Assembly (NCBI RefSeq): GCF_012641095.1
Contig: NZ_JAAVSC010000028.1
Span: forward strand, 1-36,405
From: Lactobacillus sp. HBUAS51381
Lineage (GTDB): Bacteria; Bacillota; Bacilli; Lactobacillales; Lactobacillaceae
Direction: 5' to 3'
DNA: 36,405 bases
Shown here: positions 17,489 to 25,007 of the stretch, one piece after another
How the letters are laid out: every line of letters starts with the position of its first letter
Position numbering within the stretch: position 1 is the first letter of the stretch
Notes under the pieces: model-generated
What the model saw: only the letters and a program-made list of their open reading frames with translations
The model's database searches: none
What the model was told of the DNA's origin: nothing
Translations under genes and position numbers: made by a program

Positions 17489-17971
17489 CTAATGGTTGAA
17501 AGTTTACGAACACGCTCCGATCCCCAGTTGACAAGGTTTATTGCCATAAGCTTAATCATCAACGACCACCTGCGGCTGCCAGAGATTCCGGCGCTGTGGG
17601 GACCGCCTGCGGCCATTGGTTCTAGCTTCCTCCGGTTACGATGGTTGAAAGCCACTAAACGTGCGGTGGCATCGCTGGAATGACAACGTTCATTCAGTTT
17701 AACTGCGTCCATCATGTGTAGCCGTGAGTGAGCCAAATTTGGTCTCAGCCGTGGGAGTTTCCAAGTGTTCTGCTTGGAAACTGGCGACTTTGAGACGTGA
17801 CCTTCCGGCTCAAAGCGAGGGAAAAGACCGGGCTTTGGCTTTTCCCGTCCTTCCCACAGCGTTCCAGACCAAATTTGGCGAACGGTAAGGCGGCCACGAC
17901 GATCATATTATAATGGGTGGTATCCTTATCACACCAGGGGTTCTAGCTATTTTCTATCTTTCAACCTTTAG
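17489..17971 (+). repeat. Structured interspersed repeat, copy D (internal deletion, clear inverted ends)
   Basis: 483 bp, orientation as copy A. The left end CTAATGGTTGAAAG (17489-17502) and the right end CTTTCAACCTTTAG (17958-17971) are inverted repeats, and the similarity continues inward for about 80 bp on each side. The segment that lies in copy A between two CTGCGGCC repeats (2639-2646 and 2750-2757) is missing; one CTGCGGCC remains at 17607-17614. The remaining hairpins are kept with compensatory changes, e.g. AGTTTCCAAG (17756-17765) with CTTGGAAACT (17773-17782), and GCCAC (17651-17655) with GTGGC (17666-17670). Confidence 0.9.
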
Positions 17972-17982
17972 CACGGGAACAC

Positions 17983-18017
17983 AAAAACCGAGCCGCCAGC
18001 GATTGGCAGCTCGGTTT
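17983..18017 (-). terminator. Terminator of the first gntP gene
   Basis: AAACCGAGC-c-GCCA (17985-17998) pairs with TGGC-a-GCTCGGTTT (18004-18017), giving TTTTT on the minus strand just after the permease stop. Confidence 0.85.
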
Positions 18018-18031
18018 CATCGTTACTATTT

Positions 18032-19387
18032 CTAATTAATAATCGCGTTCATTAGCATGACCATGCCTAGCCCGACCACGGAAATCACGGTTTCCAAGGT
18101 CGTCCAAACCTGGAACGTCTGCTTGACGCTCAAGTCAAAGTATTCTGAGAACATCCAGAACCCGGCATCGTTCACGTGAGAGGCGGCCAATGAACCGGCC
18201 CCAATCGCCAACGCGACCATGACGGGATCGGCGCTCAGCGTGTTCATCAGGGGTAAGACCAACCCAGCGGAGGTCATCCCGGCAACCGTTGCGGAACCCA
18301 AAGAGATCCGTAAGATCACCGTGATTAACCAGGCCAACAGGATTGGGGACAACTTGGAGTGCATCATCAATTCTTGCACGGCCTTACCAACACCACCGTC
18401 GATCAAGACTTCCTTGAAAGCTGACCCACCGGCGATGACCATCAATAACATGGCAATCGACTTGATGGCATCTTCCAGGGTGGCACTGATTTGCTTCATG
18501 GTCCGTTGACGATGGAAACCCATGGACCAGATGGCAAACAGTAGGGCAATCACCATGGCAATCACGGGATTCCCCAGCATCGACACAATCGCGTCTAACC
18601 CATGCGGATTCTTGGGGGCAGCCCCGCCATCAACGACTAATTGATAAATCGTTGCCGCAGCCATGAAGACCACTGGGAACAGTGACGTCAAAACGGATAA
18701 ACCAAAACCAGGCGTTTCCTTTAAATCAAATTCCTTTACTTCCCCGAAGGCTGGCAAAGAACGCTTGATCACGAATAAGTCTGGGTTGAACCGGCGAATC
18801 ACCCGCGTCCAAATAGGCCCAGCCACGATCACACAAGGAATGGCCACAATAATCCCAATCAGCAACATTTCCCCAATGTTGGCGCCCAGGACCGTCGCAA
18901 CGGCCGTTGGGGAGGGTTGTGGTGGCAAGAAGCCTTGCGTGGCCGATAGTGCGGCGGCCATTGAAATCCCCAAATAAAGAAACGGAACTTCGGCTTCCAG
19001 CGCAACGGCAAAGACGATTGGCGTCACGAGGACTAACCCCACTTCAAACAGTAAGGAAATCCCAATCAGGAAGGACGCGACCACGATAGCAACCTGGAGC
19101 CGTTTCTTCCCAAAGAGGTTAATCAACGTCCGGGCAATTCGATACGACCCACCAGCGTCGGCCACCAGCCGACCAATCATGGCCCCAAACCCAAAGACGA
19201 TGATCAGTTCGCCCATGGAGCTACCGATTCCGTCTTTAATCGAGGTCGCGACATTGGCGGGGTTCATGCCCAGCCCAAGCGCTACCAACACTGAGGTAAC
19301 GATCAGTGAAACGAAGGTGTTTAACTTTACACGAATAATTAAAAAGAGTAAAAGTAAAATACCTAAAATCAAAACGACGAACTGCAT
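18032..19387 (-). CDS. Gluconate:H+ symporter, GntP family (paralog 1)
   Basis: A 451-aa permease with about 12 hydrophobic segments, of the GntP family that imports D-gluconate and related sugar acids. Family stretches include FGFGAMIGRLVADAGGSYRIARTLI (about 64-88), GFLPPQPSPTAVATVLGANIGEMLLIG (about 152-178) and the C-terminal GAGSLAASHVNDAGFWMFSEYFDL. It is closely similar to the permease at 28711-30069 over the whole length. A promoter at 19468-19496 and a 5'-UTR hairpin (19423-19448) precede it; the ribosome binding site is weak (AAGAGAG). No kinase is next to it; its upstream neighbour is uspA. It may be a second gluconate carrier or serve another aldonate. Confidence 0.92.
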   Translation of the reverse strand: MQFVVLILGILLLLFLIIRVKLNTFVSLIVTSVLVALGLGMNPANVATSIKDGIGSSMGELIIVFGFGAMIGRLVADAGGSYRIARTLINLFGKKRLQVAIVVASFLIGISLLFEVGLVLVTPIVFAVALEAEVPFLYLGISMAAALSATQGFLPPQPSPTAVATVLGANIGEMLLIGIIVAIPCVIVAGPIWTRVIRRFNPDLFVIKRSLPAFGEVKEFDLKETPGFGLSVLTSLFPVVFMAAATIYQLVVDGGAAPKNPHGLDAIVSMLGNPVIAMVIALLFAIWSMGFHRQRTMKQISATLEDAIKSIAMLLMVIAGGSAFKEVLIDGGVGKAVQELMMHSKLSPILLAWLITVILRISLGSATVAGMTSAGLVLPLMNTLSADPVMVALAIGAGSLAASHVNDAGFWMFSEYFDLSVKQTFQVWTTLETVISVVGLGMVMLMNAIIN

Positions 19388-19467
19388 GCTTAATTCTCTC
19401 TTTTCCTATGCTCGATTCAGACTCTCCCACCCCAACCGAGATGGGAGAATCTTTTTGCATAAGACCC

Positions 19468-19496
19468 ATTGTATGAAAAAAAGTTTCCCAATGCAA
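19468..19496 (-). promoter_or_regulatory. Promoter of gntP paralog 1
   Basis: On the minus strand: TTGCAT (19491-19496), 17-nt spacer, TACAAT (19468-19473). Downstream, TCTCCCA and TGGGAGA (19423-19429 / 19442-19448) can form a hairpin near the 5' end of the transcript. Confidence 0.6.
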
Positions 19497-19550
19497 GGGC
19501 TTACTTGTATATAATTTTCACATGCAGTCCCACAAAGCCCGGTAAAACGC

Positions 19551-20003
19551 CTAACGAACAATCATCACAGAAACTGGAGAATATTTTGCCATATAGGCCG
19601 CTTGGCTCCCAAAATACTTCCGCACACCCGTCTGAGACAGCGATCCAATCACCAACAAGTCTGGGTTTACTTCAGGAATAATCGTCTTCACAATCGTTTC
19701 CCCTGGATCACCCTCACCAATGATGATGCTGACCTTGGCGATGCCAAAGCGTTCGGCTAATTTTTGATATTGTTGTAAATGTTTCTGTAAGTCGGCCCGT
19801 TGCCCATGGACGTAATTCTTACTCAACGCCTGGTAAATGTTCATGTTGTCCGATTCCAATACCGAACAGATGACCAACTCACACTCGTCAAACTTGGCCC
19901 GATTCATCGCATAACGAAACGCCAGCTGTGCATCGGGGGAATCGTCTACCCCAACTAAAATTCGACTAAATTTCTTAGGATTCATTGATTCTGAATTTTC
20001 CAT
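19551..20003 (-). CDS. Universal stress protein, UspA family
   Basis: A 150-aa cytosolic UspA-fold protein. The N-terminal strand RILVGVDDSPDAQLAFRYA (about 14-32) and the C-terminal ATP-binding-type region DLLVIGSLSQTGVRKYFGSQAAYMAKYSPVSVMIVR are clear; the G-x2-G-x9-G-S/T pattern is partly altered (GSLSQTG then GS). The ATG has a GAGGAG site about 8 nt upstream. Lactobacilli carry many usp genes and the partner of this one is unknown. It lies between gntP paralog 1 and two small membrane protein genes, all on the same strand. Confidence 0.92.
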   Translation of the reverse strand: MENSESMNPKKFSRILVGVDDSPDAQLAFRYAMNRAKFDECELVICSVLESDNMNIYQALSKNYVHGQRADLQKHLQQYQKLAERFGIAKVSIIIGEGDPGETIVKTIIPEVNPDLLVIGSLSQTGVRKYFGSQAAYMAKYSPVSVMIVR

Positions 20004-20094
20004 CGAAAATCCTCCTCTTGTTTGAATACCTTTATTATAAAGGAAAACGGTACCAAACGCGAAATTTCCGAGAAATTTTCCGTTTAATACCGTT

Positions 20095-20355
20095 TTAATT
20101 TTTCGTGACCGGGGGATCGTTGCGTCCCATGATCTGTTTTAGCTTGCGTAAGCCGTAAAAGAACACAACGAGTAGCAGCCAATAGACCACCAGAATACCC
20201 AGAAACAGGCCCCAAACCCGCCAGTCATGATACTGCCACAACCAAACGATGATTATATCACGGTGTCTAAATAGACCAATGAAGTCGTTAATAAGCCCGA
20301 ACACCAATGACAATTCTAGCCAAATTCTGGCATCTCCCATTGCTTTATACAACAT
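20095..20355 (-). CDS. Unknown small membrane protein
   Basis: An 86-aa protein that I do not recognise. One moderately hydrophobic stretch (about 10-30) is followed by a strong transmembrane segment (about 47-68, WGLFLGILVVYWLLLVVFFYG) and a basic, charged tail. GGAGGG about 6 nt before the ATG supports translation. It starts 24 nt after the end of the other small membrane protein gene, so the pair is probably one transcription unit. Confidence 0.7.
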   Translation of the reverse strand: MLYKAMGDARIWLELSLVFGLINDFIGLFRHRDIIIVWLWQYHDWRVWGLFLGILVVYWLLLVVFFYGLRKLKQIMGRNDPPVTKN

Positions 20356-20379
20356 CTTGGTCCCTCCCCAGAAACTAGG

Positions 20380-20604
20380 TTACTCCTTCTTGTGGCCCTT
20401 CCCCTGAAACATCCCCCAGCTCTTCATCCAACCAATTAGGAACATGATGATGTAGAAGGCCGCAGCCACTGTAGAGAAGATGGCGAAGACCATTTGAATA
20501 ATGCCAACACCTCCGGATGCCTGTGCACCACTAAAGAACCAGAAATACCACGTTAAGGCTGACCAAAAAATTGCCCGAAACAAGAGTTTATACCCGACAC
20601 CCAT
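20380..20604 (-). CDS. Unknown small two-helix membrane protein
   Basis: A 74-aa protein with two hydrophobic helices (about 6-27 and 34-60) and a basic C-terminal tail ending GKGHKKE. I do not recognise the family. The ATG has only a modest AGG upstream. A TATAAT-like -10 occurs about 40 nt upstream on the minus strand, which could serve both small genes. Coding is supported by the tandem arrangement and the membrane pattern. Confidence 0.65.
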   Translation of the reverse strand: MGVGYKLLFRAIFWSALTWYFWFFSGAQASGGVGIIQMVFAIFSTVAAAFYIIMFLIGWMKSWGMFQGKGHKKE

Positions 20605-20740
20605 TTTAAATAACCTGCTCTCTTAATAATTTTCTTTCCATTATATGTAGTATGATAACCATTTTCGCTGATTAGCCATGATATTATCGACATGTATCAT
20701 CAAACTTATCTTATATTCTGGCACGGATGTTTTCAAAAGT

Positions 20741-20750
20741 AAAGCGCTTT
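20741..20750. promoter_or_regulatory. CRE-like palindrome
   Basis: AAAGCGCTTT is the core of the catabolite-responsive element bound by CcpA, though the outer positions (GT...TA) deviate from consensus. It sits about 180 bp before the secreted protein gene and 135 bp before the divergent small membrane protein gene. The 320-bp gap otherwise shows nothing I can name. Confidence 0.35.
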
Positions 20751-20924
20751 TAAGTCGTCAACGGCGCGCCAACACGGGTTTAGACCATTTAGAAGTTACA
20801 TTTGAAGCAGTCCGGTTAAAGCGTAGTGCCGGTAGGGTTGCTAATAAAGAGAGCGATCACAAATAAATAATGATAAATACTTAAAAATTTGATAGACTTA
20901 ACTTATACAAAGGGGGTCTACATC

Positions 20925-21461
20925 GTGACAGTTAAAAAATTTAGCCTACTACTTACCCTAGCCATTGCCTTTTTACTTATCATCCCTAGTCCGGCGGCGG
21001 CCAAAACCTGGCGCTACTCGGTCACGCCATCCAACGCCTTTTCAACCAAGTCCTTTGCCCGCGCCTTTATGTACGGTAATCGCGAATTCATGGCGCTCTA
21101 CAAGACCAAATCCAACGCAAGCCACCGCACATCGGCGACCAATCGCGTCCTCACCAATCAGAAGGTCTTCTACGCACGGAAGACGGCCAATCACCAGGTC
21201 TACGAGGTCATTTACCAAAAACACTATTATTATGTGAACACCTACGACAGTCATCTTTATCGCTACAATACGTGGCGCAGCGGGCACAAGTTGATTTCAA
21301 CCGTAAAGCCCAATCAGCCTAGTAAAGTCATGTTAAAGGCCAAAACGCACGTCTACCGCAATCAGTATTGGTTATATAGCTTTAGCGGTCAGAATACGCC
21401 AACATATCTCTGGTATCGACTGGCTAACAACGGCAATTGGGTCATCAATTACGCTAAATAA
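20925..21461 (+). CDS. Unknown secreted protein
   Basis: A 178-aa protein. I place the start at GTG 20925 (MTVKKFSLLLTLAIAFLL) because AAGGGGG lies 8 nt upstream and this gives a textbook signal peptide with basic n-region, hydrophobic core and a likely cut after PSPAAA. The mature part is basic and Tyr/Arg/Asn-rich, with beta-strand-like stretches (KVFYARKTANHQVYEVIYQKHYYYVNTYDSHLYRY) that recall short extracellular SH3-like or surface-associated repeats of lactobacilli. There is no catalytic motif, no LPxTG anchor and no lipobox, so it is probably released or loosely wall-bound. It ends in a strong terminator. Confidence 0.8.
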   Translation: MTVKKFSLLLTLAIAFLLIIPSPAAAKTWRYSVTPSNAFSTKSFARAFMYGNREFMALYKTKSNASHRTSATNRVLTNQKVFYARKTANHQVYEVIYQKHYYYVNTYDSHLYRYNTWRSGHKLISTVKPNQPSKVMLKAKTHVYRNQYWLYSFSGQNTPTYLWYRLANNGNWVINYAK

Positions 21462-21526
21462 TTTGACCATTGTATCATCCGTAACAAGAGATAGCTAGTG
21501 ACAGTGACGCTAAGGCGCCAATTCTT

Positions 21527-21580
21527 TACAAAAATCCCGTCAGATTGGAAGTAACGTCCAACCTGACGGGATTTATTTTA
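21527..21580 (+). terminator. Terminator of the secreted protein gene
   Basis: An 18-nt arm (21532-21549) pairs with 21557-21574 with one bulge, and a T-rich tail follows. Confidence 0.9.
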
Positions 21581-21629
21581 GCATTTATTGCCATTTATTC
21601 TCGTGCGTGTATCCGTTGACTCTAACTAG

Positions 21630-21720
21630 TCGAAACGTGCCGTGCCAAGCAGTTGGCTCCGCCTAACCCCAATAGGGCAAGAATCCCAACCCCGGATTCC
21701 CGCCCTATTGACGTTCATTA
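21630..21720. repeat. Ornate hairpin element, unit 1 (apparently truncated)
   Basis: Begins CGAAACGTGCCG and shares the box GGCTCCGCCTAAC with unit 2 downstream. Its apical stems are CAATAGGGC with GCCCTATTG and AATCC with GGATT around a C/A-rich loop. The outer 3' arm present in unit 2 is missing. Confidence 0.7.
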
Positions 21721-21731
21721 ATTCCATATAG

Positions 21732-21849
21732 CCGAAACGTGCGGCACCAGACAGTCAGCTCCGCTTAACGCTACTAAGCAAATCATCCAAACCCAGGATG
21801 CTTCACTTAGTAACGTTAATGCTCACTGACTAACCGTCTGATGCCGCAC
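21732..21849. repeat. Ornate hairpin element, unit 2 (complete)
   Basis: A long interrupted hairpin. Nested pairs from outside in: GTGCGGCA (21739-21746)/TGCCGCAC (21842-21849); CAGAC (21748-21752)/GTCTG (21836-21840); GTCAG (21754-21758)/CTGAC (21826-21830); TTAACG (21765-21770)/CGTTAA (21814-21819); ACTAAG (21773-21778)/CTTAGT (21806-21811); CATCC (21784-21788)/GGATG (21796-21800). It abuts the 3' end of the tRNA gene. Confidence 0.8.
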
Positions 21850-21860
21850 TCTTTAAAAAA

Positions 21861-21933
21861 TGGCCCCACCCGGACTCGAACCGGGATCATTCGCTTAGGA
21901 GGCGAGTGCCCTATCCAGTTGTGCTATAGGGCC
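21861..21933 (-). tRNA. tRNA-Arg (anticodon CCT, reads AGG)
   Basis: A 73-nt cloverleaf: acceptor GGCCCTA/TGGGGCC with one G-T pair, D arm, anticodon loop CTCCTAA (anticodon CCT), T arm CCCGG-TTCGAGT-CCGGG, discriminator A. CCA is not encoded; six T follow directly and can end transcription. There are mismatches at one D-stem pair and at the outermost anticodon-stem pair. Confidence 0.95.
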
Positions 21934-21937
21934 AATA

Positions 21938-21975
21938 AAAATAATCCGCTATTAAGTTTACCACGGATTATTTTA
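21938..21975 (-). terminator. Terminator of the helicase gene, immediately before the tRNA
   Basis: AAAATAATCCG (21938-21948) pairs with CGGATTATTTT (21964-21974), leaving a T-rich tail on the minus strand. It ends 4 nt before the mature tRNA 5' end. Confidence 0.7.
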
Positions 21976-21989
21976 TTTCTAAAGTCCCA

Positions 21990-23330
21990 TTATCGCTGGG
22001 CATCACGATCACGCCACTTTTTACGCATGCCCTTATTCTTCGTGTGACGGTTCTTATGCTTCTTTTTCTTACTTGGATTCGGTTGTTGCTTGGGCGTGGT
22101 CGCCACATCAGTCGTGACGTTGGGGGTAGTCGCAACCTCGTGCTTCGCCGTGTCCACTTTAGCGACCGCTTTCGTCGTCGTTGGCGTTACGGTAGGCACT
22201 GCTGACTGGGACGGCACAATCGCCGCTGGCCGTTCAGTTGTCAGCGTCCGACCGCTAAAGTACAACGGCACGAGATCGTAATCCGTGTCCTTTAAAAGTT
22301 TCTTCAAATCTCGTAGATCATGGTCATCACCCAGGCTAATCACTTGTCCCGGTTCGCCCATTCTTCCCGTCCGGCCAACCCGGTGAACGTATTCATTCAC
22401 GGAACTTGGCAGATCGTAGTTGATCACGGCCGGCAACTTAGGAATATCTAACCCCCGTGCCGCAACATCCGTCGTCAACAATAAGCGCGTCCGACCCAAC
22501 CGAAAGTCTTGTAAGGCCTTCTCACGTTGAACTTGCCGGAGATCACTGGTTAAGCTAGCCGCGGACATATGCTCATGGTAAAAGCGCGTCGCCGTTTGCC
22601 GTAAGGTATTGGCCTGTTTGAAGAAGACCAATGCGCGGAAATTTGGAATGGCCAGTAGCCGTTTGAGCATTTGGTCACGTTTCCCCATCCCGACCTGCAG
22701 TAACCCGTGACGAACTGGGCCTTGCGTTTGATCTTCTTGACGGACGTCAATCCGGTTCACCGTCTGGCCGAACCACTGATCCAGTTCGTGAAGGATTGGC
22801 GTATCCGTCGCGGAAAAGAAGCCCAGTTGAACGTCGGCCGGCATATCTTGCGCAATCGACCGTACCGTGTCCAGCGTATCCCCCGTCAGGAGATCATCGG
22901 CCTCATCCACGATCAATAACGAGACGAGGTGAAGCTTCAGCTTTCGGTCGGTCACGAGGTTCAGGACGCGTCCCGGCGTACCCACGACCACCTCCGGCCG
23001 CTTCTTCAGCCGTTCTGTCTGCCGCTTAACGTTAGCACCACCGGTCAACGCCACGACCTTTAAGTCCAGCAATTTAGCCCAGTCACGCATCACGCGACTG
23101 GTCTGAATTGCCAGCTCCTGAGACGGTTCTAACACAATCAGTTGGGTGCCATCTCCAGGCAACAGGTTGGCCAGGGCCGGCAAGGTGAAGGCCACCGTCT
23201 TCCCCGATCCGGTTGGCGCGAGACCTAGGACGTTCTGATCGCCCGCTAACGGCTCATAGACTGCCGTTTGAATGGCGGTCGGTTCGGTATAACCCAAGTC
23301 TTTAAAATGCGCCTCGAATTGTTTTAACAT
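21990..23330 (-). CDS. DEAD-box ATP-dependent RNA helicase
   Basis: A 446-aa RNA helicase with all core motifs: Q motif GYTEPTAIQ (about 13-21), APTGSGKT (motif I, about 38), PGR, VDEADDLL (motif II, DEAD), SAT (motif III), ARGLDIP (motif V) and HRVGRTGR (motif VI). A Thr/Pro/Lys-rich linker follows at about 365-420, and the tail is strongly basic (SKKKKHKNRHTKNKGMRKKWRDRD), a likely RNA-binding extension. It is of the compact Firmicute type (YfmL/CshB size). AGAGG precedes the ATG by 8 nt. The oxidoreductase gene ends 14 nt upstream, so the two share a transcript. Confidence 0.94.
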   Translation of the reverse strand: MLKQFEAHFKDLGYTEPTAIQTAVYEPLAGDQNVLGLAPTGSGKTVAFTLPALANLLPGDGTQLIVLEPSQELAIQTSRVMRDWAKLLDLKVVALTGGANVKRQTERLKKRPEVVVGTPGRVLNLVTDRKLKLHLVSLLIVDEADDLLTGDTLDTVRSIAQDMPADVQLGFFSATDTPILHELDQWFGQTVNRIDVRQEDQTQGPVRHGLLQVGMGKRDQMLKRLLAIPNFRALVFFKQANTLRQTATRFYHEHMSAASLTSDLRQVQREKALQDFRLGRTRLLLTTDVAARGLDIPKLPAVINYDLPSSVNEYVHRVGRTGRMGEPGQVISLGDDHDLRDLKKLLKDTDYDLVPLYFSGRTLTTERPAAIVPSQSAVPTVTPTTTKAVAKVDTAKHEVATTPNVTTDVATTPKQQPNPSKKKKHKNRHTKNKGMRKKWRDRDAQR

Positions 23331-23344
23331 GTTTTTTCCTCTTT

Positions 23345-24346
23345 CTAGTGTTGGTCGGCAGGAAACTTCAGGTTCGCAGAGACCCGCAGATCGAACAGAA
23401 CTTGATTAACCGTCAGACTCCACTGAAGCCACCGTTGGTAATCGGCAACGTTTTGCGCATCATCGGGATTTTCCAAGATTCGCGCAAAGTCCTCGGCCTC
23501 AGGTAACATCGGGTTCGCTAACTCAGCTGAACTCAGATCCGTGGCCGTGCCATCCGCAGCGCGTTCTTCTACGTGCGTTAATTCACCCGCGCTATCAATC
23601 GTGATGGTTTCTTTCAACCCATAGATTTCGGACAAGGCATACGAGTTGCTGGTCTTCCCAAAGTTGACGGTCACATCGAAGTCGCCGTAACGTAGAACGG
23701 CCAAGCCCTTACCATCGGCACCGGTCGCAATGATGGTCGGGAAGAAGGCGACATTTTCGGGTTGGCCAAACAGTGCAATGGCCAGGTACAAGGGGTAGAC
23801 CCCTAAGTCCTGTAACGCTCCACCGGAAAATTCCTTGGTGAACACGTTGGGTTGCTCGCCGTCCAAGACCTTGTCGTACCGTGATGAATACTTCATGTAA
23901 GTTAAAGCAGCCCCCTGCACCGTTGGCAAGGCGGTCAAGGCCTTGGCAATCGCCTTAAAGTTCGGCGTATGCACGTGGCGGGCGGCTTCAAAGTATTTCA
24001 CGTTGGGATGTTGGTTTAACTCCGCCATAATGGCGGCCATCTCACGCCGATTACTGAAGGCCGGCTTCTCCACAATAATTGAAATATCACGCTTAATGGC
24101 TGCCATTGCTTGTTCGAAATGTAAACTATTGGGTGAGGCAATGTAAACCACACCTAAATTCGCTTGATCAAGCATCGCCTCGTAATCGGTATAGCTCTTT
24201 TCGGCATGATTCTTGTCAGCAAACGCCGTCGCGGTATTCTCATGCCGCGAGAAGACGCCGGCTAACGTGTACCGCTTCGATAAAGCAACCGCCTCAACCA
24301 ATTGTTGCGTAATCCAGTTCGTTCCTACAGTTCCAATGCGAATCAT
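23345..24346 (-). CDS. Gfo/Idh/MocA-family oxidoreductase
   Basis: A 333-aa NAD(P)-dependent oxidoreductase. The Rossmann start IRIGTVGTNWITQQLVEA, the region VVYIASPNSLHFEQAMAAI (about 70-88) and the EKPAFSN motif (about 99-105, the catalytic EKP) are clear, and a C-terminal beta-sheet domain with YSSRYDKVLDGEQPNVFTKEFSGGALQDLGVYPLYLA follows. The family acts on sugars, inositols or trans-dihydrodiols; the substrate is not predictable. GGAGGG lies 6 nt before the ATG. It is the first gene of a unit with the helicase, without an evident functional link. Confidence 0.9.
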   Translation of the reverse strand: MIRIGTVGTNWITQQLVEAVALSKRYTLAGVFSRHENTATAFADKNHAEKSYTDYEAMLDQANLGVVYIASPNSLHFEQAMAAIKRDISIIVEKPAFSNRREMAAIMAELNQHPNVKYFEAARHVHTPNFKAIAKALTALPTVQGAALTYMKYSSRYDKVLDGEQPNVFTKEFSGGALQDLGVYPLYLAIALFGQPENVAFFPTIIATGADGKGLAVLRYGDFDVTVNFGKTSNSYALSEIYGLKETITIDSAGELTHVEERAADGTATDLSSAELANPMLPEAEDFARILENPDDAQNVADYQRWLQWSLTVNQVLFDLRVSANLKFPADQH

Positions 24347-24512
24347 TGCAATCCCTCCATCAATTATCTGTCGTTAACTTTATTCTAACAGTCAGGTCGC
24401 ACGAGCGATAGCAATGAATTAAATTTCTTCCAAAACTAAGGGAAAAAGCGCGTGTTTTCTGTCCAAAAATGTTATATTGAGAGTAACTACTAATTCAAGG
24501 GAGGGATTACCG

Positions 24513-24887
24513 GTGAAAGGTCGGGAGATCGCATTATTTGGCATTTCACTCATGGCTGGTTTGACTAGTGGGTTCTCGTTGCGCAATAAAAAGAAGAAAC
24601 ATGCCCAGCCCAGTGAGTCACCACTATTTTATGTTGGAACGTGGCAGTTTGTTGACCCCCATAACCAGCGGCGTCACCGGTTAGAAATTAGTCCTAATCT
24701 TGACGTGCAGATCGATAACCATCCGCTTCAGGTTTCGGTTAAGAACCTAAACGACACACAACTTACCTTTCAAGATAAGTTTGGCTACCACCTGACGATC
24801 CACGCCAACGAACGTCAACCAATTTCCTTTTTCGATGAAGCCGATGACTGTACTTATGCCATGAAGCCCTTAGACTCGGCGGACTAG
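24513..24887 (+). CDS. DUF4828 family protein
   Basis: A 124-aa protein of a small family common in lactobacilli. I place the start at GTG 24513 because GGAGG lies 8 nt upstream; the open frame runs 12 codons further without a site. Residues 5-20 are weakly hydrophobic and could be a signal or membrane anchor, then a basic NKKKKHAQ stretch. The conserved core reads FYVGTWQFVDPHNQRRHRLEISPNLDVQIDN and FQDKFGYHLTIHANERQPISFFDEADDCTYAM. The function is unknown. The family name is from the pattern and is fairly likely. Confidence 0.75.
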   Translation: MKGREIALFGISLMAGLTSGFSLRNKKKKHAQPSESPLFYVGTWQFVDPHNQRRHRLEISPNLDVQIDNHPLQVSVKNLNDTQLTFQDKFGYHLTIHANERQPISFFDEADDCTYAMKPLDSAD

Positions 24888-24898
24888 CGTTCTGTGGA

Positions 24899-24999
24899 CA
24901 GACACTGAGGGAACCTATTTAGAGTTGAGACGTCTGTCTTGGCTCTTTTTTTCTTACGCCGAAAACTAAAAAATCCGGACATTTTGTCCAGATTTTTTC
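24899..24999. terminator. Two terminators between convergent genes
   Basis: GACAGAC (24899-24905) pairs with GTCTGTC around 24931-24937 ahead of a T7 run, for the plus-strand gene. AAAAAATCCGGAC (24968-24980) pairs with GTCCAGATTTTTT (24986-24998, one mismatch), usable on either strand. This is one of two convergent junctions in the window that carry no copy of the A-F repeat. Confidence 0.8.
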
Positions 25000-25007
25000 T
25001 TCAACAC

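Noticed and set aside
20678-20866. 62-aa plus-strand reading frame
   Set aside because: No ribosome binding site, no domain or membrane pattern, and it covers an AT-rich control region with a CRE-like palindrome.
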